A stretch of DNA of 64,000 bases from Pseudotamlana haliotis (lineage in GTDB: Bacteria > Bacteroidota > Bacteroidia > Flavobacteriales > Flavobacteriaceae). Where the stretch lies: contig NZ_WAAT01000050.1 of the NCBI RefSeq assembly GCF_008806375.1, positions 1-64,000 on the forward strand, read 5' to 3'. Shown one piece after another: positions 43,240-51,985 of this stretch. Numbering within the stretch: position 1 is the stretch's first letter; each line of letters opens with the position of its first letter. The translations under genes were made by a program, and so were the position numbers. Below the pieces are notes generated by a model. The model searched no databases. It was not told where the DNA came from and saw nothing but the letters and a program-made list of their open reading frames with translations.

Positions 43240-43661
43240 GATCTTCAGTTAATCAAAGTTCTAGGTGAATTATGAGGTCAAAAATTTTAATTGCATACAT
43301 TCACCCAAAAGTTGGTCTGACTATAGGATTTTTTTTAGATAAAGTTTTTTGTTGCAAGTCCAACTCTCGGTGATCCTCTGCGAAATCTCCGCGTATTTCG
43401 GCGTAATAATTTCTCGAAATACTGCTTAGTCGCAAGGTGAATTAAGTAAAAAATTGGTAAAAATTCGTGTCAAAAATAAGATTTCGAGGTGAAATCTGTG
43501 AAAATCAGTGAAATCTGTGTCTGAAACCCTTGCTGATCCTCCGTGAAATCTCCGCGCATCTCCGCGTAACAACCCAACCCAACAACCAATCCATCAAAAA
43601 ACTACCCATACCCCATGTCCTTTTAAAGAATACAATTATATTTATCCCTTAAAAAGCAAAA
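43240..43661. repeat. Gene-free region with repeated TCCGCG-type sequence
   Basis: This 422-base gap between the effector island and the resumed polysaccharide locus has no credible gene. Two related ~40-base pieces occur at 43371-43410 and 43534-43573 (TGATCCTCYGYGAAATCTCC, then GCGYATYTCSGCGTAA). Between them is a stretch of short repeats (AAATCTGTGAAAATCAGTG, AAATCTGTGTCTG, 43491-43527). Such sequences look like dispersed intergenic repeats. A weak TATATTTA (43637-43644) could serve as -7 element for the next gene. Confidence 0.6.
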
Positions 43662-44738
43662 GTGCGGGTATTACAACTAATAGATTCTTTAAATGCGGGG
43701 GGCGCCGAACGCATGGCAGTAAATTACGCCAATGCATTAACGTCTCGTTTAGAGGGGGCCTATTTGTGTGCTACTCGAGAAGAAGGATTGCTTAAAGAGA
43801 GTCTTTCTGAAAATGTAGGGTATCTGTTTTTAAATAGAAAAAAAACGATTGATTTATCTGCAATAAAGCGTTTAAGTACGTTCGTGAAGCAGGAGCACAT
43901 AGATGTGATTCATGCCCATGCCACTTCGTTCTTTTTGGCCACACTTATAAAAATATTAAATCCGAAACTGATTTTAGTCTGGCACGACCATTACGGGAAC
44001 AGTGAGTTTTTAGAAAACCGACCATTGTTTGTGTTAAGAAGGTGCTCGGCATGGTTTAGCCACATTTTTACGGTGAATTCGAAACTTGAAGCATGGGCTA
44101 GAACTAAACTGCCATCAGTACCAGTATCCTATTTACCTAATTTCGCTCAAGTGGATACCAATAAACCCAAGACTGGGTTAAAAGGAACCAAAGGCAAACG
44201 TATTTTGTGTTTGGCAAATTTGCGTCCGCAAAAAGACCACCTAAATCTCCTAAAAGCTTTCCAATTAGTATTAGAAAAATATTCAGATTGGACGTTGCAT
44301 TTGCTTGGAAAGGATTTTAAAGATGATTATGCTTCAGAAATTAAAGGCTATATTAATAAAAACCACTTAAATAAAAATGTTTTTCTTTACGGTAGTTGTA
44401 CAGATATCAACCATGTTTTAAAGCAAGGTGATATTGGCGTTTTAGGGTCAAAGTCTGAAGGTTTACCTTTAGCATTATTAGAATATGGTTTAGCAGGGCT
44501 CCCTGTGGTGGCTACACAAGTGGGAGACTGCTATAAGGTGGTATCGAAGCCTAACGAAGGTATTTTGGTTGAGCCAAATAACCATAAAGATTTATCTCAA
44601 GCCATTTTAAAGTATATAGAGCATGAAAATTTACGACATTTGGCTGCAACGCATTTAAAAGCAAAAGTATTAAGTGATTTTTCAGAAACAGCTGTTATAG
44701 AATCTTTAATCTCCATATATAATTCACATAAATTATGA
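43662..44738 (+). CDS. Glycosyltransferase family 4
   Basis: GT-B enzyme of 358 residues starting at GTG. The N-terminus VLQLIDSLNAGGAERMAVNY is the classic GT4 glycine loop with GGAER. HAHATSFFLATL and VWHDHYGNSEF follow. The donor domain has ILCLANLRPQKDHLNLLKAF, LHLLGKDFKD and the EX7E motif EGLPLALLE with ATQVGDCYKVV. It overlaps the next membrane-protein gene by four bases. It resumes the polysaccharide locus after the effector island. Confidence 0.89.
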   Translation: MRVLQLIDSLNAGGAERMAVNYANALTSRLEGAYLCATREEGLLKESLSENVGYLFLNRKKTIDLSAIKRLSTFVKQEHIDVIHAHATSFFLATLIKILNPKLILVWHDHYGNSEFLENRPLFVLRRCSAWFSHIFTVNSKLEAWARTKLPSVPVSYLPNFAQVDTNKPKTGLKGTKGKRILCLANLRPQKDHLNLLKAFQLVLEKYSDWTLHLLGKDFKDDYASEIKGYINKNHLNKNVFLYGSCTDINHVLKQGDIGVLGSKSEGLPLALLEYGLAGLPVVATQVGDCYKVVSKPNEGILVEPNNHKDLSQAILKYIEHENLRHLAATHLKAKVLSDFSETAVIESLISIYNSHKL

Positions 44739-46093
44739 AACTGACCTTATTTTATAAATTGCTCGGTTTTCATGTGGTTTTGGCCATTGGAGTGTACCTT
44801 TTTCAACCTCTGGCTTTGTTATACTTTTTATTTACTACAGTTTTTTTTAGTTATAAAATTTTAAAGGCTTCTAGAAAGTATAAATCCTTCTATGTTTTAA
44901 TAGCTTGTGCTTATGTGGTAGGAATCGAAGTGTTTTTAAGGATGAATGGGGGTACTATTTTTTATGAAGCAAGCAAATATCTCGTGATTGTATTTTCTGT
45001 GATGGGCATTTTGAGTAATGGTTTTTCTAGGCAGTCTTTAATTTATGTGGTGTATATCCTGCTGTTAATTCCGGGTATTTTCGTAGCCGTTGCCGATATG
45101 GGCTTTGAAACGAATATCAGGAAAGCGATTGCTTTTAATTTGAGTGGTCCTGTTTGTTTGGGGATTGCCGCTATTTTCTGTTATAGGCGCACCGTAACCA
45201 TCAACCAATTAAAAATTATTCTATGGGCTTTTTTATTGCCCTTAGTAAGCATAACCACTTATTTGTTTTTGTATACACCTGATTTAAGGGAGGTAATTAC
45301 AGGTACAGGTTCAAATTTTGCAACCTCAGGAGGTTTTGGTCCTAACCAAGTGGCTACAGTTTTAGGGATCGGTATTTTTGTTTTAGCGGTTCGATTTTTT
45401 ATTTCCAAGGAAGCGATTTGGCATAAAACTTTCGACTTGATACTTTTAGGTTTGTTAAGTTTTAGGGCTTTAGCTACCTTAAGTCGAGGCGGCGTGATTA
45501 CAGCAGTAATTATGATTATTGCTTTTTTAGGCATGTATTACCTAAAAGGGAATTTAAAAACGAAGTTCAAAATTAAGTTTTTAGGACTCATTTTTTCCGG
45601 AGCAATCGTGCTTATTTGGTTGGTGAGTTCTATTCAAACCAGCGGGTATTTGGATAAACGTTATGCGAATCAGGATGCGGCGGGACGCGAAAAGGAAGAT
45701 GTGACCACCGGTCGTGTCGATTTATTTACTCAAGAATTTAATGAGTTTTTAGATCACCCTTTTTTTGGGGTAGGCGTGGGGAAGATAAAAGAAATTCGAT
45801 TCAATGAAACAGGAATAGTAGCTGCCTCACACAACGAAATGAGCCGTATTATTTCAGAACACGGACTTATGGGGATTTTGGCCTTTTCAATTCTATTGTT
45901 TGCACCGCTAGTTTACCGCATCGGCAACAGGCAAAACTTATTTTTCTTTTCCTTTTATTTTTTCTGGTTGCTAACCATAAATCATTCGGCGATGCGTATT
46001 GCGGCTCCAGGGTTTGTTTATGCGCTGTCCTTGTTAAATGTGAGTTATAAAACTCCAGTAAAACCTAAAAAAACAGAAGGAGAGTCTGCTTAA
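44735..46093 (+). CDS. O-antigen ligase / polymerase-like membrane protein
   Basis: Polytopic inner-membrane protein of 452 residues with about eleven hydrophobic segments. The large periplasmic loop holds GRVDLFTQEFNEFLDHPFFG, then GVGKIKEIRF and the ASHNEMSRIISEHGLMG block. This H-N-E/x-R pattern is characteristic of the Wzy_C/WaaL superfamily. Such enzymes join glycan to lipid A core or protein, or polymerise repeat units. In a locus with an ABC exporter a ligase role is more likely than Wzy, but the sequence alone does not decide. Confidence 0.85.
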   Translation: MKLTLFYKLLGFHVVLAIGVYLFQPLALLYFLFTTVFFSYKILKASRKYKSFYVLIACAYVVGIEVFLRMNGGTIFYEASKYLVIVFSVMGILSNGFSRQSLIYVVYILLLIPGIFVAVADMGFETNIRKAIAFNLSGPVCLGIAAIFCYRRTVTINQLKIILWAFLLPLVSITTYLFLYTPDLREVITGTGSNFATSGGFGPNQVATVLGIGIFVLAVRFFISKEAIWHKTFDLILLGLLSFRALATLSRGGVITAVIMIIAFLGMYYLKGNLKTKFKIKFLGLIFSGAIVLIWLVSSIQTSGYLDKRYANQDAAGREKEDVTTGRVDLFTQEFNEFLDHPFFGVGVGKIKEIRFNETGIVAASHNEMSRIISEHGLMGILAFSILLFAPLVYRIGNRQNLFFFSFYFFWLLTINHSAMRIAAPGFVYALSLLNVSYKTPVKPKKTEGESA

Positions 46094-46099
46094 AACTTT

Positions 46100-47122
46100 A
46101 TGAAAAAACTACTCTACATAGGCAACCAGTTAGCCCAAAGCAACAAAACAGTTACAACCATCGATACCTTAAGTCGGTTGCTGACTAATTCTGGTTACCA
46201 TGTGATTACGGCCTCTAGTAAAGCAAATAAAATATGGCGTTTGTTGGATATGCTTAGCCGTATTGTGAAGCACAGAAAGGGTTTGGATTATGTACTTATT
46301 GATACCTACAGTACAGATAATTTTTATTATGCTGTTTGCTGCGGAAGTCTAAGCAAGTGGTTGGGAATTAAATACGTCCCGATTTTGCACGGCGGAAATT
46401 TACCAAATCGTTTGAAGCACACTCCAAGGCTTTCAAAACTATTATTCAATTGTGCTTATATAAATGTAGCGCCTTCTCAATATACCCAGTCAAATTTTGA
46501 AGCTTTTGGCTATTCGAATACGATTTGTATTCCTAACACCATAGAATTAAGTAATTATCCGTTCGAATTACGCACTACTAAGGTGATTAAGTTACTTTGG
46601 GTGCGTTCTTTTTCTGAAATATATAATCCGAAATTAGCCGTTGATATTCTGAAAATTTTAAAAGACAAGAAAATTTCTGCTGAATTATGCATGGTTGGCC
46701 CAGAGGTAGACGGAAGCTTGAAGAGCACCAAAGATTATGCTGAAAGCCTAGGTGTTCAGGTAACCTTTACAGGGAAATTGTCAAAACAAGAGTGGATTGA
46801 CCTTTCAAAAAATTATAACATTTTCATAAACACCACCAATGTAGATAACATGCCGGTAAGTGTGATTGAAGCCATGGCTTTAGGATTGTTTGTGGTCTCT
46901 ACCGATGTCGGCGGCATGCCTTTTTTGATAGAAAATCATAAAACCGGCATTTTAGTAAAACCCAATGATGCACAGGCTTTTGCTAATACGATTATGAAAT
47001 TTTCCGAAAACACCTCACAAATAGAAAACATGACTTTAAAGGCTCGTGAAGCTGCCGAACAATACGCCTGGAAAAATGTTGAAAAACAATGGTTGAAAGT
47101 TTTTAATGAAAGTCAGGTATAG
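46100..47122 (+). CDS. Glycosyltransferase family 4
   Basis: GT-B enzyme of 340 residues. It begins LLYIGNQLAQSNKTVTTIDT and has LHGGNLPNRLKHTPRL. The donor domain has LLWVRSFSEIYNPKLAVDIL, CMVGPEVDGSL and an EX7E-like region DNMPVSVIEAMALG (first acid Asp) with STDVGGMPFLIENHKTG. It is seven bases after the ligase-like gene and 44 bases before the initiating transferase. Confidence 0.87.
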   Translation: MKKLLYIGNQLAQSNKTVTTIDTLSRLLTNSGYHVITASSKANKIWRLLDMLSRIVKHRKGLDYVLIDTYSTDNFYYAVCCGSLSKWLGIKYVPILHGGNLPNRLKHTPRLSKLLFNCAYINVAPSQYTQSNFEAFGYSNTICIPNTIELSNYPFELRTTKVIKLLWVRSFSEIYNPKLAVDILKILKDKKISAELCMVGPEVDGSLKSTKDYAESLGVQVTFTGKLSKQEWIDLSKNYNIFINTTNVDNMPVSVIEAMALGLFVVSTDVGGMPFLIENHKTGILVKPNDAQAFANTIMKFSENTSQIENMTLKAREAAEQYAWKNVEKQWLKVFNESQV

Positions 47123-47136
47123 TGTAACGGACTTAT

Positions 47137-47144
47137 TATCTTTA
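47137..47144 (+). promoter_or_regulatory. Possible -7 element TATCTTTA
   Basis: One mismatch to TAnnTTTG, 22 bases before the ATG at 47167. It could give the initiating transferase a transcript of its own. Confidence 0.3.
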
Positions 47145-47166
47145 CCATCCCTCAAAAATTTAATCC

Positions 47167-48558
47167 ATGGCTAAAAGTAATCTGCATTTTAATATATCAG
47201 AACGTAAAATAATATTACGAATTTTTGATGTGTTTTCTATATTGGGGGTCTTGTATTTAGTAAGCCAAATTCTTCATTTTGATTATTTTACCATAAACAA
47301 GGAGAATTGGACTTGGGTGTTTGTATTGGTGTTGTATGTTTCTGTTTTCGGCTCCATTTTCGAACTTTACGATCTACAGAAATCCAGCAAAATTGAAAGC
47401 ATTGCTTTTGGAATTGGTATTACGGTTTCTGTAACGGTGTTATTTTACCTGCTAACACCTTTTTATACGCCAGTTTTACCCAATAACCGACTTCAAATTT
47501 TAGTGTTTTATTTTGCCATGCTCGTTGCGCTTTTTGTGTGGAGATGGGCTTATATCTTATTAATTACATCTCCTAGGTTCTATAAAAAAGTATTGATCAT
47601 TGGTGAAATTAGTACCATTGAAAAGGTCGTTCGTGCTTTTGATGAAACCGACCCCAATTATAAGATTGTTGCTTTTGTGAATTGTGAAACGGATAAGCAA
47701 AACAGTATTCAAATTGAAGGAGTTGAAGAGTATCACCCTGATGCTATTGAAGATGTTATTGCTTCGGAAGGCATTTCGGAAGTTATTGTAGCCAGTTATC
47801 ACGCTGAAACGATTACACCAGAGATTTATAAGACACTAATCAAGTTACTTGAGGAAGGTTTTCCTATTAATGAATACACAAACGTCTATGAGGAAATGAC
47901 TCAAAGGGTGCCGGTTCAGTTTGTAGGAAAGGATTTTTATAAATATTTCCCCTTTAGTAGAAATAATCAAAATAAATTATATCTGTTTTTTAGACGAATC
48001 TTCGACTTAATACTATCGGTAGTAGGCTTATCAATCGGACTCCTTTTTCTTCCGCTTATATTAGCTGGAAACCTTATAGGAAATCGTGGACCACTCATTT
48101 ATACACAAGAACGTGTGGGTAAAAATGGTAAACCTTTTAAGATTATAAAATACCGTACCATGATTAAAAATGCGGAGGATTCAGGGGCCGTATGGGCACA
48201 GAAGGGCGATGCACGAATTACACCTTTTGGGAAATTTATGCGTCATACCAGATTAGATGAATTTCCGCAGTTTATCAATATCATAAAAGGGGACATGAGT
48301 TTTGTCGGACCAAGGCCCGAACGCCAAGTGTTTGTAGATGCTTTGTCAAAGGAATTACCGTTTTATGAAACCCGTCACATCGTAAAACCTGGATTAACAG
48401 GTTGGGCGCAAGTGAAAACCCGATATGGCGCATCGTTAGATGATAGTTTACTGAAGCTACAGTATGATTTATACTACATCAAACACCGCGGCTTCTATCT
48501 CGATATGATAATCTTAGTAAAAACCATGAGTACCGTAGTCTTCCTAAGAGGACAGTAG
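47167..48558 (+). CDS. Polyprenyl glycosylphosphotransferase (WcaJ/WbaP-like), initiating enzyme
   Basis: Transfers the first sugar phosphate from a nucleotide sugar to undecaprenyl phosphate, starting the glycan. The N-terminal part has four membrane helices and a cytoplasmic CoA-binding-like domain (VLIIGEISTIEKVVRAF). The C-terminal catalytic domain starts near residue 275: RRIFDLILSVVGLSIGL, YTQERVGKNGKPF, KIIKYRTM, RHTRLDEFPQFINI, KGDMSFVGPRPE and KPGLTGWAQVK. The length of 463 is normal for this family. It is the last gene of the polysaccharide locus, about 45 kb from the export genes. Confidence 0.93.
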   Translation: MAKSNLHFNISERKIILRIFDVFSILGVLYLVSQILHFDYFTINKENWTWVFVLVLYVSVFGSIFELYDLQKSSKIESIAFGIGITVSVTVLFYLLTPFYTPVLPNNRLQILVFYFAMLVALFVWRWAYILLITSPRFYKKVLIIGEISTIEKVVRAFDETDPNYKIVAFVNCETDKQNSIQIEGVEEYHPDAIEDVIASEGISEVIVASYHAETITPEIYKTLIKLLEEGFPINEYTNVYEEMTQRVPVQFVGKDFYKYFPFSRNNQNKLYLFFRRIFDLILSVVGLSIGLLFLPLILAGNLIGNRGPLIYTQERVGKNGKPFKIIKYRTMIKNAEDSGAVWAQKGDARITPFGKFMRHTRLDEFPQFINIIKGDMSFVGPRPERQVFVDALSKELPFYETRHIVKPGLTGWAQVKTRYGASLDDSLLKLQYDLYYIKHRGFYLDMIILVKTMSTVVFLRGQ

Positions 48559-48571
48559 TGCTTTAATCTAA

Positions 48572-48652
48572 GCCTACTTAAATTACTATTTACCATCTTA
48601 AGCCCTTGAGGTTCTAGGCTATGAGTAGTGGCTAGGATTTTCAGAAGTAGGC
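48572..48652. repeat. Imperfect hairpin after the polysaccharide locus
   Basis: GCCTACTT at 48572-48579 and AAGTAGGC at 48645-48652 can pair, enclosing smaller complementary pieces (TAGGCT, GGCTA). No T-run follows, so it is better described as an intergenic palindrome than as a terminator. Confidence 0.4.
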
Positions 48653-48689
48653 GAGAACGAGCAATTACCCATAGCAATGTTGGTTGTAG

Positions 48690-49112
48690 TTATATTTTAC
48701 TCAAAGATTTTAAAAATTCATCTGCTGTCATAACAGGTAACAATGATTTTTTAAAGTCCTTTCCATTTCTTGTTATTATTATTTCACATTCTGATTCTGT
48801 TGCACTGAAATATTGCAAAGCATCTTCAAAGTCCTTAATTGAGGAATTGAGTCCTTTTTCAATCGTTTGTTCATCGAGTGAGCATATTTGACAGATTATC
48901 TTAAATTTTCTTAGTTTTTCTCTTGCTATTTTTCCGTTCTCAAATTTTTCGAGAAAATAGTTTACAGTAGCAAACGAAATAGGGGATACAACCATTGTTA
49001 ATTTTTCTTTTTCAGCTAACGTTGCGATTTTTGCAATCGGTTCGTAAAATGGCTTGCGCTCTCCTAGAAAGTCCAACATCACATTGGTATCTATAAATAT
49101 TCTTTTACTCAT
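48690..49112 (-). CDS. PIN-domain toxin (VapC-like)
   Basis: A 140-residue PIN-domain ribonuclease, probably the toxin of a toxin-antitoxin pair. Acidic metal ligands are visible: Asp in RIFIDTNVMLDFLGE near the start, the DFEDALQYF cluster (~92) and a late Asp in TRNGKDF. The first codon overlaps the end of the antitoxin gene by four bases (ATGA on the minus strand), so the two are coupled. It lies convergent to the polysaccharide locus, a common place for such mobile pairs. Confidence 0.85.
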   Translation of the reverse strand: MSKRIFIDTNVMLDFLGERKPFYEPIAKIATLAEKEKLTMVVSPISFATVNYFLEKFENGKIAREKLRKFKIICQICSLDEQTIEKGLNSSIKDFEDALQYFSATESECEIIITRNGKDFKKSLLPVMTADEFLKSLSKI

Positions 49113-49357
49113 TTATATTTCTCAATTAAAAAATCTGAATATTCTTTTTTATTATCCAAATTAGATGGAATTTCAGTTCCGGTTGAGATACTTTTTACGA
49201 ATGGTGAAATTTCAAATTCAGAGGTGTCACTTTCAGATGTCAAAGATTGTAAATAGGCTTCTACAATTCTAGACAAACTCATTTTTTTGTTGGAAGCATA
49301 CTCTTTTGCTTTTTCAATAATATGTTGATTAAGCTTTAATGTTAGTTTAGTATCCAT
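49109..49357 (-). CDS. Antitoxin, ribbon-helix-helix type (DUF6364-like)
   Basis: An 82-residue protein. The N-terminus KLTLKLNQHIIEKAKEYASN followed by KKMSLSRIVEAYLQSL is a typical ribbon-helix-helix DNA-binding region. The acidic, flexible C-terminus (SFEISPFV-like through EYSDFLIEKYK) would wrap the toxin. Upstream of and overlapping the PIN gene, it probably represses its own promoter, which contains TATATTTG. Confidence 0.82.
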   Translation of the reverse strand: MDTKLTLKLNQHIIEKAKEYASNKKMSLSRIVEAYLQSLTSESDTSEFEISPFVKSISTGTEIPSNLDNKKEYSDFLIEKYK

Positions 49358-49378
49358 AACAGAATTATTTTATACGTA

Positions 49379-49386
49379 CAAATATA
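49379..49386 (-). promoter_or_regulatory. Bacteroidota -7 element TATATTTG for the TA pair
   Basis: On the minus strand an exact TATATTTG lies 21 bases before the antitoxin ATG. It is the likely promoter and autoregulation site of the toxin-antitoxin operon. Confidence 0.6.
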
Positions 49387-49435
49387 ATAAAATAATCCGT
49401 ATTGTTTGTTCTGTCGATGATTTTTGATGTGCGGT

Positions 49436-50605
49436 CTAATTACGCCTAACTACTAAATAAACATACCGAACCAACAAAGCTAAAACCACAGGAATCAATC
49501 CAATCGCAAAAACTTGCACGCCAATAATCCAATGTAAAGTCATTAGACACAATAGGATAATTAGTAGTTTTACATATTTCACAAACCAGGCGGAAGGTGT
49601 AGCCTTAAAAAACTGACCAATCACAAAAAGGTTTAAAGCAAATGCCCAAAGCAGATTGTAATTATGATGCGTACCCTGATGGTCTGTAGCAAACCAAAGA
49701 AGTAGTAGTAGCACGCCAATAATACCTGTAACAACAAATATCACCACATCAAGCCACTTGCTTTGCTTTTTCTTCTTATAATCTTGAAAAGTGATAAACA
49801 TGATGAACGCACTAAGAAGTCCTAAAATGAATAGGGGACTGCTAAAAAAGTTGTTTGGCTTCTTTATGTTTTGTTGTTCGTATAAAACGCGGTGAGATGC
49901 CACAAGTGGGGTGTTGTTACCGTGAATGGTTGCGTTTTCAAAGAATATATAAATGTTTTTAGGCAGAAACATGTGGTCTTCAGGTGTGGCAGTTCTATCG
50001 ATTACCGAACCTAAACAAATATCAATGCCCAAGCTGCCCCAAGAGTTTTTGTTCAGTTCATTTTGAATGAGTGTACGAAAGCTTGCGTCTTCAAAATCTT
50101 TAGGGGTGTTAAAAGTGATGTTGTTATTGACTGCAATACTAGTCACATCCTTGATTTTAGTTGCGCAATTATCAAAAAAGAAATCGTACAAGTATCCTCG
50201 ATTTTCAGGCTTGTAATTATCAATTAAATAATCGTATAGCTTTTGTTTTTCCGCTTGCGAAAGGTTTAAGGTTTGTTCACGAATCGAGCGGTCGTAGTAG
50301 CGGTATATTTGATAAAAACGGTTGTATTCCGTTTTACTGATTAAATAATTTAGCTTACCCTGAGCGAATTTTAAATAAAAGTTAGGCGTGTCAAAATCGT
50401 ATTCGCCATAGCCATAAACCACATCAAGCCCCGATAAACGGTCTTTAATTCTGAAGCCACTGTGTCCAAAAGCATCATTTAAGTTATTGCCAGGACCCAC
50501 AGTGAGTACACTTATTGTGGCGGTTTCAGATAAAATATGTTGTTGGGCTGAGCTTAGCGAAATTGCTAAAAGGAAAAAGAGAATACTTAGTGTTTTTTGC
50601 ATCAT
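49436..50605 (-). CDS. DUF4105 (Lnb-like) membrane protein
   Basis: A 389-residue protein with a signal peptide (TLSILFFLLAISLSSAQ), a periplasmic DUF4105 domain and about five C-terminal membrane helices. The domain resembles a papain-like/NlpC fold: DAFGHSGFRI with His48 and FFDNCATKI with Cys147 are the conserved candidate catalytic residues. As I recall, a Bacteroides member of this family (Lnb) was shown to N-acylate lipoproteins, so a role in lipoprotein maturation is plausible. It overlaps the upstream PorV-like gene by four bases. Confidence 0.75.
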   Translation of the reverse strand: MMQKTLSILFFLLAISLSSAQQHILSETATISVLTVGPGNNLNDAFGHSGFRIKDRLSGLDVVYGYGEYDFDTPNFYLKFAQGKLNYLISKTEYNRFYQIYRYYDRSIREQTLNLSQAEKQKLYDYLIDNYKPENRGYLYDFFFDNCATKIKDVTSIAVNNNITFNTPKDFEDASFRTLIQNELNKNSWGSLGIDICLGSVIDRTATPEDHMFLPKNIYIFFENATIHGNNTPLVASHRVLYEQQNIKKPNNFFSSPLFILGLLSAFIMFITFQDYKKKKQSKWLDVVIFVVTGIIGVLLLLLWFATDHQGTHHNYNLLWAFALNLFVIGQFFKATPSAWFVKYVKLLIILLCLMTLHWIIGVQVFAIGLIPVVLALLVRYVYLVVRRN

Positions 50606-51699
50606 CTAAAAATACTAAAATCGAGTTTCAATGAAAAGACATTAGAATATAAAGCCACACTTTGATCACCAATATCTGTAAATGCATAATCCACCTGAAT
50701 GCCTTTGTAGTTAAAGCCTACGCCAAAGGTTGGTTGAAAGGTTAATTGTTCAGAATGGTCAATTTGAAGTTCATTTTGAAAATTCCCCATACCACCACGT
50801 AAGTATACCATATCGATATAACCAAATTCAAAACCCAATGCTGGATTTACACTTGCAAACGAGGAGGATATCACATCATTGTTTTCTTCAAATCGTACGT
50901 TTAAATTCATTGAAGTCAGTAAGCTATAATCGTAATTAAAGTTGACTTTTTTTGAGATTCCTACTTGTAGTTTCGGAATGGTGAGTTCGGTCGTTTCTGG
51001 TAAATCTTGGTTTTCACCCGGAATAGCATCTTGTATGGTTTCAAACTGTTCTTCATCAATAGCCCAAGTGTTATAAGTCGTTGTAATATCTCTAGCCATC
51101 ACACCAAACTTCCAGTTGTTGTTGGTTTCAAATTGCATTCCAAAATCCAAGCCAAAACCCCAGGAAGTGGCAAATTCACCAATAATACGTCTAATCACTT
51201 TGGCGTTTACGCCGTAATTTAGTCCTTGAACGGGGAGGTGCCTGGCGTATGAAAAGGTTAAGCCGTAATCTGCAGTAGAGAATAAACTAATTCGGTCATA
51301 GTTAATATTACCTTGCGCATCGATGAGTTGAGTGGTATTAAGAATATCATCAACAGCAAAACGAATGAGCGAGAACCCCACAGCACTACGATCGTCTAAA
51401 GGCATGGCGAAAGCCGCATAATCGTAATTGGCAATATTGGCAAAGTAGCTGGAGTGCATAAGTGCCGCTTGATTGTCTTCTAGTTTTAAAAGTCCTGCGG
51501 GATTCCAATAGCCTGAATTAACATCGGCGGAATGCGAGGTTACAGCATTACTCATGCCTAAAGCCGCAGCATCAACACCAATATTCATAAACTCGTTAGA
51601 GTATTTTCTAGCGGTTTGTCCAAAAGCAGAAAGCGAAAGGATAAAAATGAATACGATTAGGTTGGTTCTCAAATGTAAATTTTTTACAAATATGCACAT
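50602..51699 (-). CDS. PorV/PorQ family outer-membrane beta-barrel protein
   Basis: A 365-residue outer-membrane protein with a signal peptide ending near AFGQ and the family signature ALGMSNAVTSHSADVNSGYW followed by NPAGLL. Alternating strands continue to a terminal FSLKLDFSIFR. PorV and PorQ relatives serve the type IX secretion system, but this family also has members of unknown role, and no other T9SS gene is near. The ATG at 51699 is used; a TTG nine codons later (51672) would give an equally good signal peptide (RTNLIVFIFILSLSAFG). Confidence 0.82.
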   Translation of the reverse strand: MCIFVKNLHLRTNLIVFIFILSLSAFGQTARKYSNEFMNIGVDAAALGMSNAVTSHSADVNSGYWNPAGLLKLEDNQAALMHSSYFANIANYDYAAFAMPLDDRSAVGFSLIRFAVDDILNTTQLIDAQGNINYDRISLFSTADYGLTFSYARHLPVQGLNYGVNAKVIRRIIGEFATSWGFGLDFGMQFETNNNWKFGVMARDITTTYNTWAIDEEQFETIQDAIPGENQDLPETTELTIPKLQVGISKKVNFNYDYSLLTSMNLNVRFEENNDVISSSFASVNPALGFEFGYIDMVYLRGGMGNFQNELQIDHSEQLTFQPTFGVGFNYKGIQVDYAFTDIGDQSVALYSNVFSLKLDFSIFR

Positions 51700-51869
51700 A
51701 AATTATAAACCTATAAACTGCAATTTATACTAGTTATTGTTTATTCGTTATTACAGCCGAAATTTGTTTGTTATTTTTACTGAAATTTTGAGCTCGATTT
51801 GAAAAAGTTGTTGTTTTAATTCTTGGAATTAGGAAACGTAAATTAGAGTGTTTTGTCAGGAACCTGATA

Positions 51870-51940
51870 TGTCAGCTTGAGCCTGTCGAAAGACATGATT
51901 AGCATTGATTAAGTTGCGCTTCGACAAGCTCAGCATGACA
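51870..51940. repeat. Palindromic TGTCA...TGACA intergenic repeat
   Basis: The left arm TGTCAGCTTGAGCCTGTCGA matches the reverse complement of the right arm TTCGACAAGCTCAGCATGACA with two or three differences. It forms a long hairpin in the 286-base gap between divergent genes. The rest of the gap holds no gene. Confidence 0.75.
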
Positions 51941-51985
51941 GACTAAGTATAAATAGTAAAAAACTAAAACCATTTCATCTAAATT

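Noticed and set aside
48628-48891. Plus-strand frame of 87 codons opposite the PIN toxin
   Set aside because: Antisense to a clear PIN-domain gene and without recognisable motifs.
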